Of a stretch of DNA of 64,000 nt, positions 52,295 to 64,000 are shown piece by piece; position 1 is the first letter of the stretch, and each line of letters opens with the position of its first letter. Under the pieces are notes generated by a model. That model saw nothing but the letters and a program-made list of their open reading frames with translations. It had not been told where the DNA came from and did no database searches. A program made the position numbers and the translations under genes. The stretch covers positions 1,081,001 through 1,145,000 of the forward strand of contig NW_024754732.1 in NCBI RefSeq assembly GCF_018991925.1, read 5' to 3'. Source of the stretch: Homarus americanus (lineage: Eukaryota > Arthropoda > Malacostraca > Decapoda > Nephropidae).

Positions 52295-54266
52295 AAGGAG
52301 TTGGTGAACCCTCGATACACTGAATTTAGAACAAAGAGATAAAAAGTAAATAAAAATCGGTTACCAAACGCTAGTAATAGATTATTTCAAAGAGTTTACT
52401 AAGAAAAATTAACTCTTATAACATTATCCATAGCGTAGTGCTGCCACGTATCATCTCAGACTCATTGTTAACAAGAATGCCTTCGTAAACACAGGGAACT
52501 GCTTCACGATGATCAAAACAACAACTCCCGTAGGATTTCAAAGCCTGGAGATAAGCCGCGACTTCCAGAGAATGATCAAAGAGTGTAGAGGCTCTCTTAG
52601 ACGATGAGTGAAAGGCTCCGCGATAGGAAACTTGGTCCTCCGTGTCTCTTTATACATACAAACATACATTCTTAAATCCCAAATGGCGGGGATGAAAAAA
52701 GTTCAGTGGAAGGGCAGCAAGTGGATGGAAGTGAGTAGTAGGAGAAGAAATAGGTGCCTGGTTGTTATAGGTTTGTAGTAACCGACGCGACAAGACCCAC
52801 ATTGCTGTAGCTCGAACACAAAAAGGCCCCGCCCAGTGGAAAAGGAAGAAGTAGGTTAGTAGTAGAGTTGTTTGGTGACAGATGAACGAGCGGTCTTTGG
52901 GCTTATGCCAAGGGTAGAACGGAGCTAGTTGGAGAGGAAGAGTTTTGAATCTCTGATCTTAAAATGTCAGAGTATTGGTTGCATGGAGGAAGGAAGATAT
53001 CGTCGTAGAGTGTTTTAAGAAGAAATTGGGGAATAGTTCTTTCATATGCTTAGAAATAATCGAACCTTGGCTAAGCCTCATTGGTTACGATATTGCTATT
53101 GAGTGGAGTGGTGGAAGGAGAATATCTGAACTCATCACAGCTTGATGTGTGTACCTGGAGTGGTCTCAGGTCGCCCGGGTGCAGATATAGGAGTGTTATT
53201 GTTGCTGATTACGTGTTTTATTATAGAGGGGGTGAGTGAGTATGGTGTATTGGGTCTGTTTAGTATGGGGGGGGGTTACTGTTTCTGTGTCTCCGGTAAA
53301 GTATGGTGTCGTCAAAGTATTCCTGCCATTGTGGGTGTGTGGTTAGGAGTTTCTTTATCCGTTTGTCTCCAGTAGATGTTGAGAGGTGGAGTGTAGAGGC
53401 TTTCTTGTCCCTCCGTGTCTTTATGACGTGTGAGCGCTGTGAGGGACAGTCTCCACTCATTGTGAGGGACGCGGCGATAGACAATATCCACTCAGTGTCT
53501 TCTCAGTGTGAGGAACACGGTGAGGGACAGCCTCCACTCAGTGTCACCACAGTCTTGGGGACACAATGTGAGCAGATTGTGTCTTAACACCTCCTGGGTC
53601 CAGCTCGGTGATCAAGACACCGCCTTAAAGTGCTCAGGCTGTGATGGAGACAGCAGCGTCTTAAACCGTGGATGATGTGGCTGGTGTGGATGGCGTGGTG
53701 GATGATGGTTCATGATGCTCCACATATTTCAAGTAAAACTAAACCATGAAATAAAAAAACCCAATACTTATTTCTTACAATGTGTACGAACTCAGCCGCT
53801 ATGACCTGGAATCGCTTTTCCTTGTTAAGTCTCAAATCCATTCACGTTTTTTGCACCTCAGAAGTTAAGAGGTCAAGTATGTCAACACAACAAGTACATA
53901 TACACAAGACCTTTGGCTGGCACATCGAGGTTAACTGTCTCATCTGCTGACACACATCTATTGATGAGGTTTGGGCCACTGTCTTGCATTTCTTGTCGTG
54001 AATCAAACACTTTGGAAAATTTCTCATGAGAGTTTCAACTTTAGATTACTCGGTGTTGTTTTATTCATTTATTTTCGTGTTTGCTTTAAAAACGAGTGTA
54101 AATAATACTTGGGGTTGTATCATGGAGTCATTAAAACATCCTTGTCTCTGCCCCCCTGGAGAACTGAGAGTAGATTACGTCAAGTGCTCACTAGAGAGTC
54201 TGAAACTAACCCCACAATTTTCATCTCTCACACTTACGACCAGCGAGGGAATGAGATGTATTGTAT

Positions 54267-54268
<2 letters not shown>
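52295..54268. other. Unique intronic sequence
   Basis: May hold further relic of the same retroelement near 52430-53090. A loose CTCAGTGTGAGGGACA repeat lies near 53440-53555. No intact gene. Confidence 0.45.

Positions 54269-54314
<46 letters not shown>
54269..54314. repeat. (ATT)15 microsatellite
   Basis: Uninterrupted ATT units followed by GATGATGAT. Confidence 0.95.
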
Positions 54315-54315
<1 letters not shown>

Positions 54316-56092
54316 GATGATGATGTCGATGATAAATAAAGCTCTATGACTCAATTATGACTCACAATTCAATTCAATGGAGGGAACTGTAGCTATTGTT
54401 GTAATGTTAACAGACCCTGAGCTAAGAAGCCATCCTCCACCACTACTCTGGTTGGAGAATTGCTGCTCAGATTAAATGTGAGAAACAGAGACACATTTAG
54501 ATAATGAGTCAGCGTGACACTTGACTGATAGGAGGCCATGACTATCAACCTAAGCTGAGTATATTATGCTCCTGGCGAGGCTGAGGAAGATGTTAGAGAC
54601 TCAGGAACAACGAGAGATTGAGTCTACTCCTTCTTCCTTCTCCATGAGCCTTAATGAGTGTCTGATAGAGATGAGGAAATACCCCAAAAAACCACCAATG
54701 AGCCTTTAGAGGAATTTATCGCTTCCATAATGAGTTTTGGGGGGAATTTATTATTAATTTATCGTGTATTTGTTGTGTCATTTATAGGACTCGTGTATGG
54801 TGACTTAATACATGTGGGACAGCCGCCATAACTTTTATATTGTCTCTAATGATGGACGAGTTTAAGGTTGTCTGAGTGGAGTGAAGTGGAGTGATGGTGG
54901 TGGTGGAATGGCACGGAATGGAATGGAATATAATGAAGCAGGGGACATAAATGGATATATTAATCTTTATACAACCGGGAGTCATTAAAGTCTTCTGTCT
55001 GTCTTTCCGTCTTCCTGCAGGCCATTATTCACTCTGGTTTCCAATGATTAATCTTCACCGATGATGACCTGATTGTCTTCATATTTCGATTGTAAACTTT
55101 GCTCAAGGTTCCTCGGTCCTGATTAGCTCGCGGTGAAAGTGTGGTGATATTTAGAGCTCTTCTGGAGGTTGTTGGGCTGATTGGTGAAAGGATTGCTTTT
55201 TTTATTATATTTTTACACACCTGGGATGGTTTACCTCTCTTCTGATTGATCGTTAGAACACCTGAGTGATCGTAATACCACCTGAGTGATTGCAATAGAC
55301 CTTCTGAGTGACCATGGACCTCCTTGAGTTTCTAGGTCGAGTACAGTTCCATTAAGCCCATTAAGTACACGTCCCTCAACCTCTCGGGGGGAATAGATTC
55401 TCGTCTGAAAATTCCGAAGATGAACATTTTACTCATCCAAACAAATTCTCTCGTGGTCATTATTTTCAACGGTATTGTTGGATCCCTGGCTGGAAATAAC
55501 AGTACTTTGTGATGATGTTGACACTAAACTCTTTCTATAACGAGGTAATTTAGTAGTTAGGTCGTTGGTTGTCCTCATATTACGGCAAAATATTTTATAA
55601 AGTCATATGCGAACGCTGATGAAAATTTCTCCGAGAGGCTTCAAAAGCTTTTAAGCCTAGATAACTTATCAGGAATAATAATTTTTAAGGAGTTAAAAAT
55701 TTATCATAAAATTTAAACAAGTTTTAGGGTGGCAGAGGATGAAAGATTCACAGAAGGAAGTAAATCTGGTGAAGCCTAAAATAATACTTCTATTTCACGA
55801 AGAAGATTTTGGAAGAAGGAAAATATACAAAGTTTACTTGACGTTAAAGACGACTATTATATTAAGTGGTCAAACAAGTTGTAGGTAAGGAAAGTCAGGG
55901 GAAGTTTAGGATGAGGGACGCTACAAGACGCATTTGGGAGTTAGTGGAAGCTAAATATAGAGAGGTTAAGGGGAGCACGAGGTGTCAGGGAAAAATGGTT
56001 TAGGGAGAATCAACAGGAAGATCATGCCAAAGGAAGCTGCAACACGTCGCTATCAAGGTAAGAAGCTCAGAGTGTCATGATAACACAGTACT
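54315..56092. other. Unique intronic sequence with a strong acceptor-like site
   Basis: A pyrimidine-rich tract ending TTCCTGCAG at 55020 is a good 3' splice site by sequence, but in the phase set by the exon at 84 the following frame closes after nine codons. No gene recognised. Confidence 0.4.
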
Positions 56093-56275
56093 AGGGCCAT
56101 AGGTGCCACAGGTGCCACAGGTACCATACGTGTTATAGGTACCATACGTGTTACAGGCACCATAAGTGTTACAGGTTCCTTACGAGTTACAGGTGCCATA
56201 CGTGTTACAGGTACCATAAGTGTTACAGGTTCCTTACGAGTTACAGGTACCATAAGTGTTACAGGTACCTTACAG
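56093..56275. repeat. 18-bp minisatellite (ACAGGTACCATACGTGTT)
   Basis: About ten imperfect units; variants read ACAGGTTCCTTACGAGTT and ACAGGCACCATAAGTGTT. Most units contain ACAG|GT. Confidence 0.9.
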
Positions 56276-56372
56276 ACACTACCACATGCATTCTGGTTCC
56301 TCTTTCTGGATGGTTCTCGGGTGTCAAGGGCAGTTGGAGGGTTGGGGAAGGTTTTGGTTATTAAGGCAGTGT

Positions 56373-56434
56373 GTATGGTACAGAGACAGTCAGTGTAGTC
56401 AGTGTGTATGGTACAGAGACAGTCAGTATAGTCA
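56373..56434. repeat. ~31-bp repeat, two units
   Basis: GTGTATGGTACAGAGACAGT occurs twice, followed by CAGTGTAGTCA or CAGTATAGTCA. Confidence 0.85.
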
Positions 56435-56732
56435 GTACACCGAGCCAGTCTACGTTTTCCTTCCCGTTCTCGCCCAGCCAACTTTCACCAACCCACTAGT
56501 ATGTTTTATTAAATCTACCAGCGTGTGTAAGGTCCCTGGGCGGAAAAATACAGACTACGGGTGGAAGGGAACTGGCGGGTGGAGGAAGGCGGCTAGGGGG
56601 TTGGCTTCCATTTGGCAGGTTTGGTATGCGGGTCCCACACTTAGCTGACTATTTACGGTGGTATAGGCTTAAGCCATTCTCCTTTCCTCCCCGGTTGAAA
56701 GACTCCACACTTCCATTTTCTTAGCTTTGAGG

Positions 56733-56990
56733 GTTGGTAGGAGGTGCGTACTGGAGGTTGGAGGTAGAAGTGGGTAATGGGGGCGGGGAGATGGTAGGGT
56801 GTGTAGTGGGGGTTGGGATGTGGGTGGTTATAGTGGGGGTGGAGATGAGGTGTGGGTCTGGGTGGTTAGTGGTGGATGGAGTTGGGGGAGGGTTGGGGGT
56901 TGAGGGTAGAAAGTGGAGGAAGGGGGTAGGAAGTGGGGGTGGAAAAGGGGGTGTAGAGGTGGAATATGGAGTGGGTGGGTGTGGAAGATA
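56733..56990. repeat. G-rich low-complexity tract
   Basis: Imperfect GTGGGGGTTGG units; guanine quadruplex formation on the + strand is possible. Confidence 0.8.
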
Positions 56991-57307
56991 GAGTAGCATC
57001 TTCAATAACGAAAAAAAACACTTCATAGTTTAGACTGAAGTGTCTCTCTGTGTCTGGGTATTATCCCTACTTGACATTGCACTTAGGAATTGACTATAAA
57101 ATACGCCATTACTCCGAGATACAATATAATTAACTCTCTTAAAATCCTTACATTAATCTTCACTAATACCCAAGAACAAATCCCAAGGAAAACCCCAAGG
57201 AAAATCCCAATGAAATCCCAAGAACTTCAATCAGATACAAAAATATATTATTATTATTATTATAAAACTGGAGCAACATTTTAAGTGTCTTTTACCGCGA
57301 GTGACTG

Positions 57308-57450
57308 TTAGGTTAGGTTAGGTTAGGTTAGGTTAGGTTAGGTTAGGTTAGGTTAGGTTAGGTTAGGTTAGGTTAGGTTAGGTTTAGGTAAGGTTAGGTT
57401 AGGTTAGGTTAGGTTTAGGTAAGGTTAGGTTAGATTGGGTAAGGTTAGGT
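57308..57450 (+). repeat. Interstitial telomeric repeat (TTAGG)n
   Basis: Fifteen perfect TTAGG units (57308-57382) are followed by a degenerate part with GGTTTAGGTAAGG variants appearing twice. TTAGG is the ancestral arthropod telomere repeat. It lies inside an intron, so it is an interstitial copy, from break repair or expansion by slippage. Confidence 0.95.
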
Positions 57451-57558
57451 ATTAAGGCAGAGTTTTTTCCTCCTGGTAAAATTTCGTGGTAAGGAAAAAA
57501 TCCGAGTAGTGGTGGTCCTTTGTTGATGGTGGGAAGGCGGGGTACTGGCAGCGGGGGT

Positions 57559-57560
57559 GA

Positions 57561-57600
<40 letters not shown>

Positions 57601-57601
57601 T
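57559..57601. repeat. (GA)n microsatellite
   Basis: GA units with one ACA interruption. Confidence 0.93.
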
Positions 57602-57735
57602 TTCTATAAACTAAAAAATAAAAAAAATACGGAAACCAGAGAGAAAATAAAGAACAAACACACTGAAAATGACGTAGGAAGCTGGACTAAAGCGGCTTAT
57701 GAGATGTCTAAGAGGGAGGACTTCCAAGGAGATGA

Positions 57736-57800
57736 CACACACACACACACCACACGCACACACGCACACACACACACACACACACACACCACACACACAC

Positions 57801-57865
<65 letters not shown>
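57736..57865. repeat. (CA)n microsatellite, interrupted
   Basis: About 130 bp of CA with CCACAC and CGCAC interruptions. Confidence 0.95.
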
Positions 57866-57867
<2 letters not shown>

Positions 57868-58297
57868 CCTCACCCCTCCCCACAAGCAATCAGGATAAAT
57901 TAACCTTTGAAGTAATTTAGACATAATCCCCCAGAAATTCTTGTGGTTTAATCCCTGGCAATATCGGGAGGGATATTTGGTTGATCCAGCAGGTGGTAGT
58001 AGACTAGCTGTTGGGGCAGTTAGAGGAAGTGTGATAAGTTTGCAGGCAATTCAGGTAGGTGGGGCAGTTAGCGAGAGTATGGTAGTTTTGCTTCAATGTG
58101 GAGTGGGTTAAGGAGGAGAGTCGGGGAGTTGGGGGAGGCAGGGAGTATAGAGATAAGGAGTGGGAGGATGAGGATAAGGATGAGGGATTATAGGATGGTA
58201 GGTCAGTGAAGGGGGGGATGGGGAGGAGGAGAGAAAGGGAGGGGGGACGTGTGGATATGGGAGGCCTTGGGGAGATTATGATGAGGGGAGGTGAGAC

Positions 58298-58345
58298 GTA
58301 ATAATAATAACAATAAAGATAATAATAATAATAATAATAATAATG

Positions 58346-58381
<36 letters not shown>
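58298..58381. repeat. (AAT)n microsatellite
   Basis: AAT units with a few interruptions over about 84 bp. Confidence 0.93.
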
Positions 58382-58382
<1 letters not shown>

Positions 58383-58444
58383 TATACTGATATAGGTGTC
58401 TTGTCGGTACTGACTGAGGTGATATACAGACACCAAGTGATATA

Positions 58445-58468
58445 CACACACACACACACACACACACA
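58445..58468. repeat. (CA)12 microsatellite
   Basis: Uninterrupted CA. Confidence 0.93.
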
Positions 58469-58469
58469 G

Positions 58470-59744
58470 TCAACAGATGGTCCAGGATAATTGCTCCAGG
58501 CTAACACGGGCGGTTCAGTTTGGCAGATAACTACATAACAACACATTTCTGGTGGTGGGGGATTATCTTGCCTCCTCTCCATGTTCGACAAGAGTTGGCT
58601 GAATGCTAAGAGGTGAAGTTTATAACAACTCTGCTGGGACTGACATTGAAATTATCTTGGGGTTTAAGTGTGAGAAGGAACGCACCCGGGGAACTCGTCC
58701 TCTATACTAAGTGACAATGTAAAAGGATGCAGTGTGGTACCTTGTGGAACACCTTAAGTAAAGAAGTCCTGAGCTGAGAGAACACCTTGATACTTGACCT
58801 TGTGGTGGTGACCTGAGAGGAAACATTGACCAAAGGACAGTAACTATAGGTGGCATTCCAGGATGACAGATTCGTTTATTAAGTTATAAATTCAGACTTG
58901 CGTGATGACAATTCGCCAGACGTACAAGAGTAGAGACTGTGGACTAACATGGCGGCGCGGGGAGGGTGTGAGAGCCAGCTGACGTGTGTGTGTGTATATA
59001 CGAGGCGGTGATTTAAAAACGGAAATGGTTGTCTCCGTCACTTGTAGCCGGAAATAAAACTGCTGCAGAATTATTAAATACCAAGTACTGTAACGCTGTC
59101 GAGTTGGTTCAAGGTAGATGAGTGAAGAGAACGTTCACTTGAATATTTGATGGGAAGTTGTGTGTCAATAAATAGAATAGTGAAAACTAGAAACTGTTTC
59201 AATTTATTAGTTTAAAAAAGTGTTAGGTTTTTTTTTCTCCTTTTATCAATAGTCAATAAACATCACTGCAATTTCTTTTACGTGTGAGATACTTTTGTTT
59301 TTCTTCATTTTTGCAACAAGTGAGGAAATGTTGGAGTCACCGAATGGATTATTAAAGAAAACTTGAAGACGAGTCAGTGTGAGTCATCAGGTGAGACACG
59401 GAGTCACTCACCTTCATAATGAGTTGCACACGTCACTCCAGCACCAGTCTCTTGCATTACACACACGAAACAGCCATCATATAATAACACCTCAGAGGAT
59501 GGTATTTAACACACGCATCACACTCATATGGTGAGGTGTATAGCAGGAGTTGAACAGATCAGAAATACGTTGTGTTGATGGTAATGACTATGATCTTTAG
59601 GGCGTATTCTAAGTTGGTACAAACACTAATCATTATCTATTAAAAAGTATGGGAGATATGACTCTATGATAGGTATGCAGAGAGACGATGATTACCTCCG
59701 GCACATGACAAAGGCAGACTGCCAAGTATGAGCACCACCACGGC
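58470..59744. other. Unique intronic sequence
   Basis: No gene or RNA recognised. Confidence 0.5.
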
Positions 59745-59870
59745 AGTCGGCTGTGGGGTGTGGGGAGGGGGAGATGGATGTGGGGAGGGGGAGTTGGGTG
59801 AAGGGATGGAGTTGGGGAGGGAGATGGGTGTGGGGTGTTTACGACTTGGGGGGAGGTGGGTGGCTGAGGT
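59745..59870. repeat. G-rich low-complexity tract
   Basis: GGTGTGGGGAGGGGGAG-type units, short and imperfect. Confidence 0.8.
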
Positions 59871-62432
59871 GGGGACGGGTGAGGGTTGCTTATACTTAGA
59901 GACGCAGTTGTGGGTGGCTGTGTGGGTGTTGGCTCTAACAGACGGTAAGTGACTTTGTGTCTTGGCCAACACTATTCTTCCTCACATTAAGTATATTTAT
60001 GCGTGTGGGTGTCTGGTTGTGTGTGTGTGTGTGTCTGTCTGGCTTATGTGTTTTACGATACGTTAGTGTGTCCAACAGGGATTGCAAATGGGGAGTGAAG
60101 TTGTAGGATAATTCAGAGACACAAGATGAAGCAATAATTGGATATATTACTCTTATTAGGGAAAAAATACCAATTACCAGGTATTTATGATGACTTATGT
60201 GGTTTATGTTGTGCAGGGAAGACGTGAGATGGGTTTATGAGGAAGGGACTGAGAAACAAAAGACTGGAGAAAAGCTAAACCACCGAGAAGGAAGGGGGCA
60301 GACAAAGGGGTACCCAGAAAGATATATTACCGAAGATTTTAAACTTTTTACAATTTTTTTTAGCTAATATATAAATCAATAACCCCGTAATCTGATGCTT
60401 TTAAAGTTTAAAATTCATATATTTTATGTAATAGTTGTAGCTGTGTCCCCGTTAGAATACATCTCTTAGTTACAGCGGCACTTTTGTCTCGCATCACACA
60501 CAGTGTTTCAGGTTGCCAAGAGCTGTAGCGTACTGAGAGGAATGAAGCCCTGTAGAAGATGGGTCACCGGTAATAAAAACTCAGGCAGGTCAGGAAGTAA
60601 AAAAAAAAAGGACATTTTATAATACGGGGTTTAAGGAGCTCCCATGTGTATACTTAACCTTTTGAGTGATGTATCTGATGTATCTTTGGGCGATGAGGCA
60701 CGAAACTGGGGCTTAAGAGTGAAGGTGAGGTGGGGTAGGGAAGGTGTGTGATATATAGTTTCTTTTATACTCGAGTACGTAAGGGTGTGTTGAGGTGGTA
60801 GTGTGTATTCTGGAGGAGGTACAGGCAAGATGAAGGTCAGAACTGGACGTAGGAGGGGATAATGGGTAAATGATGAAGGAAAAGTGAAACGGCGAGGTTT
60901 TTCTTTTTTTTTTCAGAGTAAGTAGGAAAAAGCCTCCCCGGCCTTGGTACTATAGCTGATGCCATAAACCAAGGAGTGCTGGAGGCTGTAGCCACTAATA
61001 CTGGGGCCTTAGCCACGATGACCACAGCTCTCATGCCTCTCTATGTCACATACTAAGTTGAAACGGTAAATTGACCTCCTCTCCTGAAGGTAAAATATTA
61101 AGAGTGTTTTATTAGACCAGTAGAGGCTGAACAGATTCCCATAACGAATTGAAACACGGGTTGAATGGTACAGTATTATAGTATGATGATGATAATATAT
61201 ATATAAAGGACTGGGACGAGCTGTGGTTATTACTGTTTATCTCCGGCAGGTTGGCTAAGATCCCAGCACCAGTGTTTAAAGATGGCTGCTGTCTGACACT
61301 AAGATCTTGCACACCACCAGGAATTCCTCCCTTAATAAAATAGTAAACACAGCTTATATTCTTGTATTATGTTGAATGTGTTTAAGAGAATTTTAAAAAC
61401 TCGAATATTTTCTGCTGTAACTTTTTTTTAAAGATATATTGTTCACAGTAGATCAGACTATGGTGGCCGTCACACACCATTAAGTGAGGTGGGGGAGTGA
61501 AAGTTGAGGTCATCACTCTTTATCTGCCACCAGTCTCCCGCCACCACCTGTGACGTCACTACCTAACATCAAAATATATAGCTGACACAATTCTGCCTCT
61601 TTTGTTTTATTAGACTTTTATTATGACTCACGTATAAGAGTACACACATTTATGGTATAACACTGACTTGACCTCATTAACATATACTCAAAGGTATTTG
61701 GTGTTGTGTAAGTGATATACAGTTAATGTTTGGTGCTAAATTTGAGAAGTAGGATCAGATGCCCTTCATGTAAGTGTGAATACAACGGAATCTGTACAAG
61801 CACACACCGGTGGTATAGAGAAGAGCGTAAGGGTTGTTGAACATTATTATGCTCTTGGTGTTAATTTTATATGAAAATCAGAATAAACAAGGCGTCTATT
61901 TATTTTACGATTTTCACATTGATTGGAATAGAGCTAATGTGTGAGTGTGCGTGTGTGCATGCCCGCGCGCCTCAGTAGTGCTTGCCTTGGGTCTTGGAGG
62001 CGTGAGAGCAGTACTCCCTAACCAGAGGAGTGGACACACAGACCGCCTGGCGACGCTCACAGGAGATCAATGATAGACTGTGGTGTGGAAGGAGTGGTGG
62101 GGGAGACGGGGGGAGAGATGGTTTATGTCTTACAGCAGAGAACAGTGATGGTCTGTGTGAGAAGAGGCGAGAGAGACACAAACAAGTAAGATGAAGAAAG
62201 AGAAGTATTAACCATGAAGTGGGAGTGTGAGGCGAGTGTGTGAAGCGGAGGGTAAGAGATCTTCCTTAAGCTCTTCCACTTAGCGTTTTTTTATGGAATT
62301 CCTCCCGCATATTGAATTTCTATCCATAAAATCTTTGTCTTTTTAATATTCCATTATGGATTGATTGCTTGACTTTACTCATTCAAAGTTATGGGTATTG
62401 AGGTTCAGGTAAGGTCTTCTTAGTTTTAACCG
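59871..62432. other. Unique AT-rich intronic sequence, 2.6 kb
   Basis: No gene recognised. Short (GT)n near 60018-60034. Confidence 0.5.
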
Positions 62433-62582
<150 letters not shown>

Positions 62583-62830
62583 TATTTTTTAACTGAAATC
62601 TATCGTAGTCGTGTAGGAGGAGTCTCGTTACCACGCAGTGTCAAGTCAGAGATCCTACAAATATTTAAGTCCTACAGCACATTCCTGATATCCTGAAGGC
62701 CAAGAAAAGCAAGGAATCTGGAGACCCAGTTTAAGTATTTGTAAAGGTAAACTCACTGAAAGCTCGCTGTAGCCTCCTTTAAGGGAACACGTGCAACCTG
62801 TGGGAACTCTGGTGACCACTGCGGACCAAG

Positions 62831-63022
62831 GCCCCCGTGGTCACTGTTCCCGTGGTCACTGTTCCCGTGGTCACTGTTCCCGTGGTCACAGCCCCGTGGT
62901 CACTGCCCCTATAGTCACAGCCCCGTGGTCACTGTTCCCGTGGTCACAACCCCGTGGTCACTGTTCCCGTGGTCACAGCCCCGTGGTCACTGCCCCCATA
63001 GTCACAGCCCCGTGGTCGCAGT
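62831..63022. repeat. 15-bp minisatellite (CCCGTGGTCACTGTT)
   Basis: About 12 units alternating CACTGTTC, CACAGCC and CACTGCCCC(C)ATAGT endings. The early units are 15 bp and keep an SRGHC frame open; not a gene. Confidence 0.92.
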
Positions 63023-63400
63023 ACTCGTTGTCACTCCCAAGCATCAGAGTTATATAAACAAGTGACCCGCTAGATTTAAACACACACACAACTACAAATT
63101 TCACCATTTTTCTACACAACTCACAGTAGTTTGTTGTTGAACTTTCTGGTGTAGGGGAGAGGGAACTGGTATGAGAATTTGTTTAACTTGTAATATATTC
63201 ATGTGCAATGTTTCCTTAAAATCTATTGGTAGTTGTTGGAAATATGTTGACAACTTCCTGGAACAGTGAGGAAGGGACGGATAACAGGCAGTCTTGGGCC
63301 CTTCCAGTTTACACATTCAAGGAAATAATTTTGAAAGGAACAAAACAAATGAATAATAAAGATTTGAGTGATGTTACTGTCAGTCCTGATATATATAAAA
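63023..63400. other. Unique intronic sequence before ratchet point 3
   Basis: No gene recognised. Confidence 0.5.
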
Positions 63401-63434
63401 CTAACACCTATTTTTTTCTCTTTTACAGGTAAGT
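63401..63434 (+). promoter_or_regulatory. Ratchet point 3 (recursive splice site), junction 63428/63429
   Basis: CTAAC (63401-63405) with branch A at 63404, then ACC and a nearly pure pyrimidine tract (TTTTTTTCTCTTTT), ACAG ending at 63428, and GTAAGT (63429-63434). The branch A is again 24 nt before the terminal G. The donor side, GTAAGTACAC, is identical for ten bases to that of ratchet point 1. The step from ratchet point 2 is 20.9 kb. No strong donor follows within the next 100 nt, so this looks like a plain zero-length exon. Confidence 0.8.
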
Positions 63435-64000
63435 ACACTACCTGGGTTGGTGCTCGTTGAGGTGATAGGTGTGTCCGCGGCCGCTGCTCCTTCTGCTGTG
63501 GCGTCTCCTCACTACGGAAGGCTTGTGTCTATCTCAGTTTGGCTCTGATTCACTGACTTCTGGCCCGTGTTGTGGAGCTTCTTCTGTGTTCAATATAGAT
63601 ACAATAAAATGTTATAGTTGCATAGATTATACTCATAGTTATATATTATTTACGTTATTTATGTAGGTCATGATAATCAGACAATTTTAGTTAAGAATTT
63701 TTTAAATTTTCGTAGTTGTAGAATCATTTAATGTTAATTTGTTTTTTGCTGTTTTTGCTAATCTGTCCTGCCTAACTTCCTGATAATTATTTTCCGAGCG
63801 TCGCTGTTCCTTACTTCCTCCTCGCCAGTGACCCTTGGCTCGTTTGGTACTGCCACCTGATGATTATTTTCCCCAACTCAGCTGCCAGCCTCGCGCGGCC
63901 CGGGGAGCAGCTGTTCCCAGTGATTGACCAATTCAATGGATAGTCTTTTTTATCTCCGCCTTTGTGTATGTATCTGCTTATCTGCAAAAATCAAATCCCT
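63435..64000. other. Unique intronic sequence to the window end
   Basis: No exon recognised; the intron continues outside the window. Confidence 0.5.

Overview
The window looks like intronic DNA of an arthropod nuclear genome. A decapod crustacean is my best guess, from an interstitial block of the arthropod telomere repeat TTAGG (57308-57450), a very heavy load of microsatellites and minisatellites (about 12 kb, roughly a fifth of the window, by my boundaries) and a tRNA-derived SINE. Species cannot be named from sequence alone.

Only bases 1-84 are convincing protein-coding sequence: the 3' end of an exon on the + strand encoding a Calx-beta domain, most likely from a sodium/calcium exchanger (SLC8/NCX/Calx family). 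It ends at a consensus 5' splice site (GTAAGT at 85). I found no second exon with NCX-like coding sequence, so 85-64000 reads as one intron that runs out of the window. Almost all long open frames are by-products of stop-free tandem repeats.

The most interesting structure in the intron is a set of three zero-length-exon signals on the sense strand, at 18490/18491, 42508/42509 and 63428/63429. Each has a branch-point motif, a pyrimidine tract and CAG joined directly to GTAAGT or GTGAGT. In all three the predicted branch-point A lies exactly 24 nt before the G of the AG. They divide the intron into steps of about 18.4, 24.0 and 20.9 kb. This is the architecture of recursive splicing (ratchet points), known from long Drosophila introns. 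Because the upstream exon ends after the second base of a codon, any product stalled at a ratchet point reads straight into TAA or TGA.

Layout: 1-84 exon; 85-3058 mostly unique sequence with an 88-bp hairpin duplication; 3059-4999 a 1.9-kb minisatellite; 5967-6326 ten 36-bp repeats; 7033-7383 a SINE with 13-bp target-site duplications; 11.4-18.3 kb a cluster of minisatellites; 18461-18496 ratchet point 1; 20351-20387 a near-perfect palindrome; 21-28.7 kb arrays and (AT)59; 28.7-39.6 kb largely unique with a 41-bp array; 39.6-40.7 kb a 22-bp array; 42481-42514 ratchet point 2; 45995-46580 an uninterrupted (GT)293; 46883-47716 a young 411-bp tandem duplication; 51908-52294 a decayed retrotransposon RNase H relic; 57308 the TTAGG block; 63401-63434 ratchet point 3.

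No rRNA, CRISPR, operon or complete nested gene was found. Exact array boundaries and copy numbers were read by eye.
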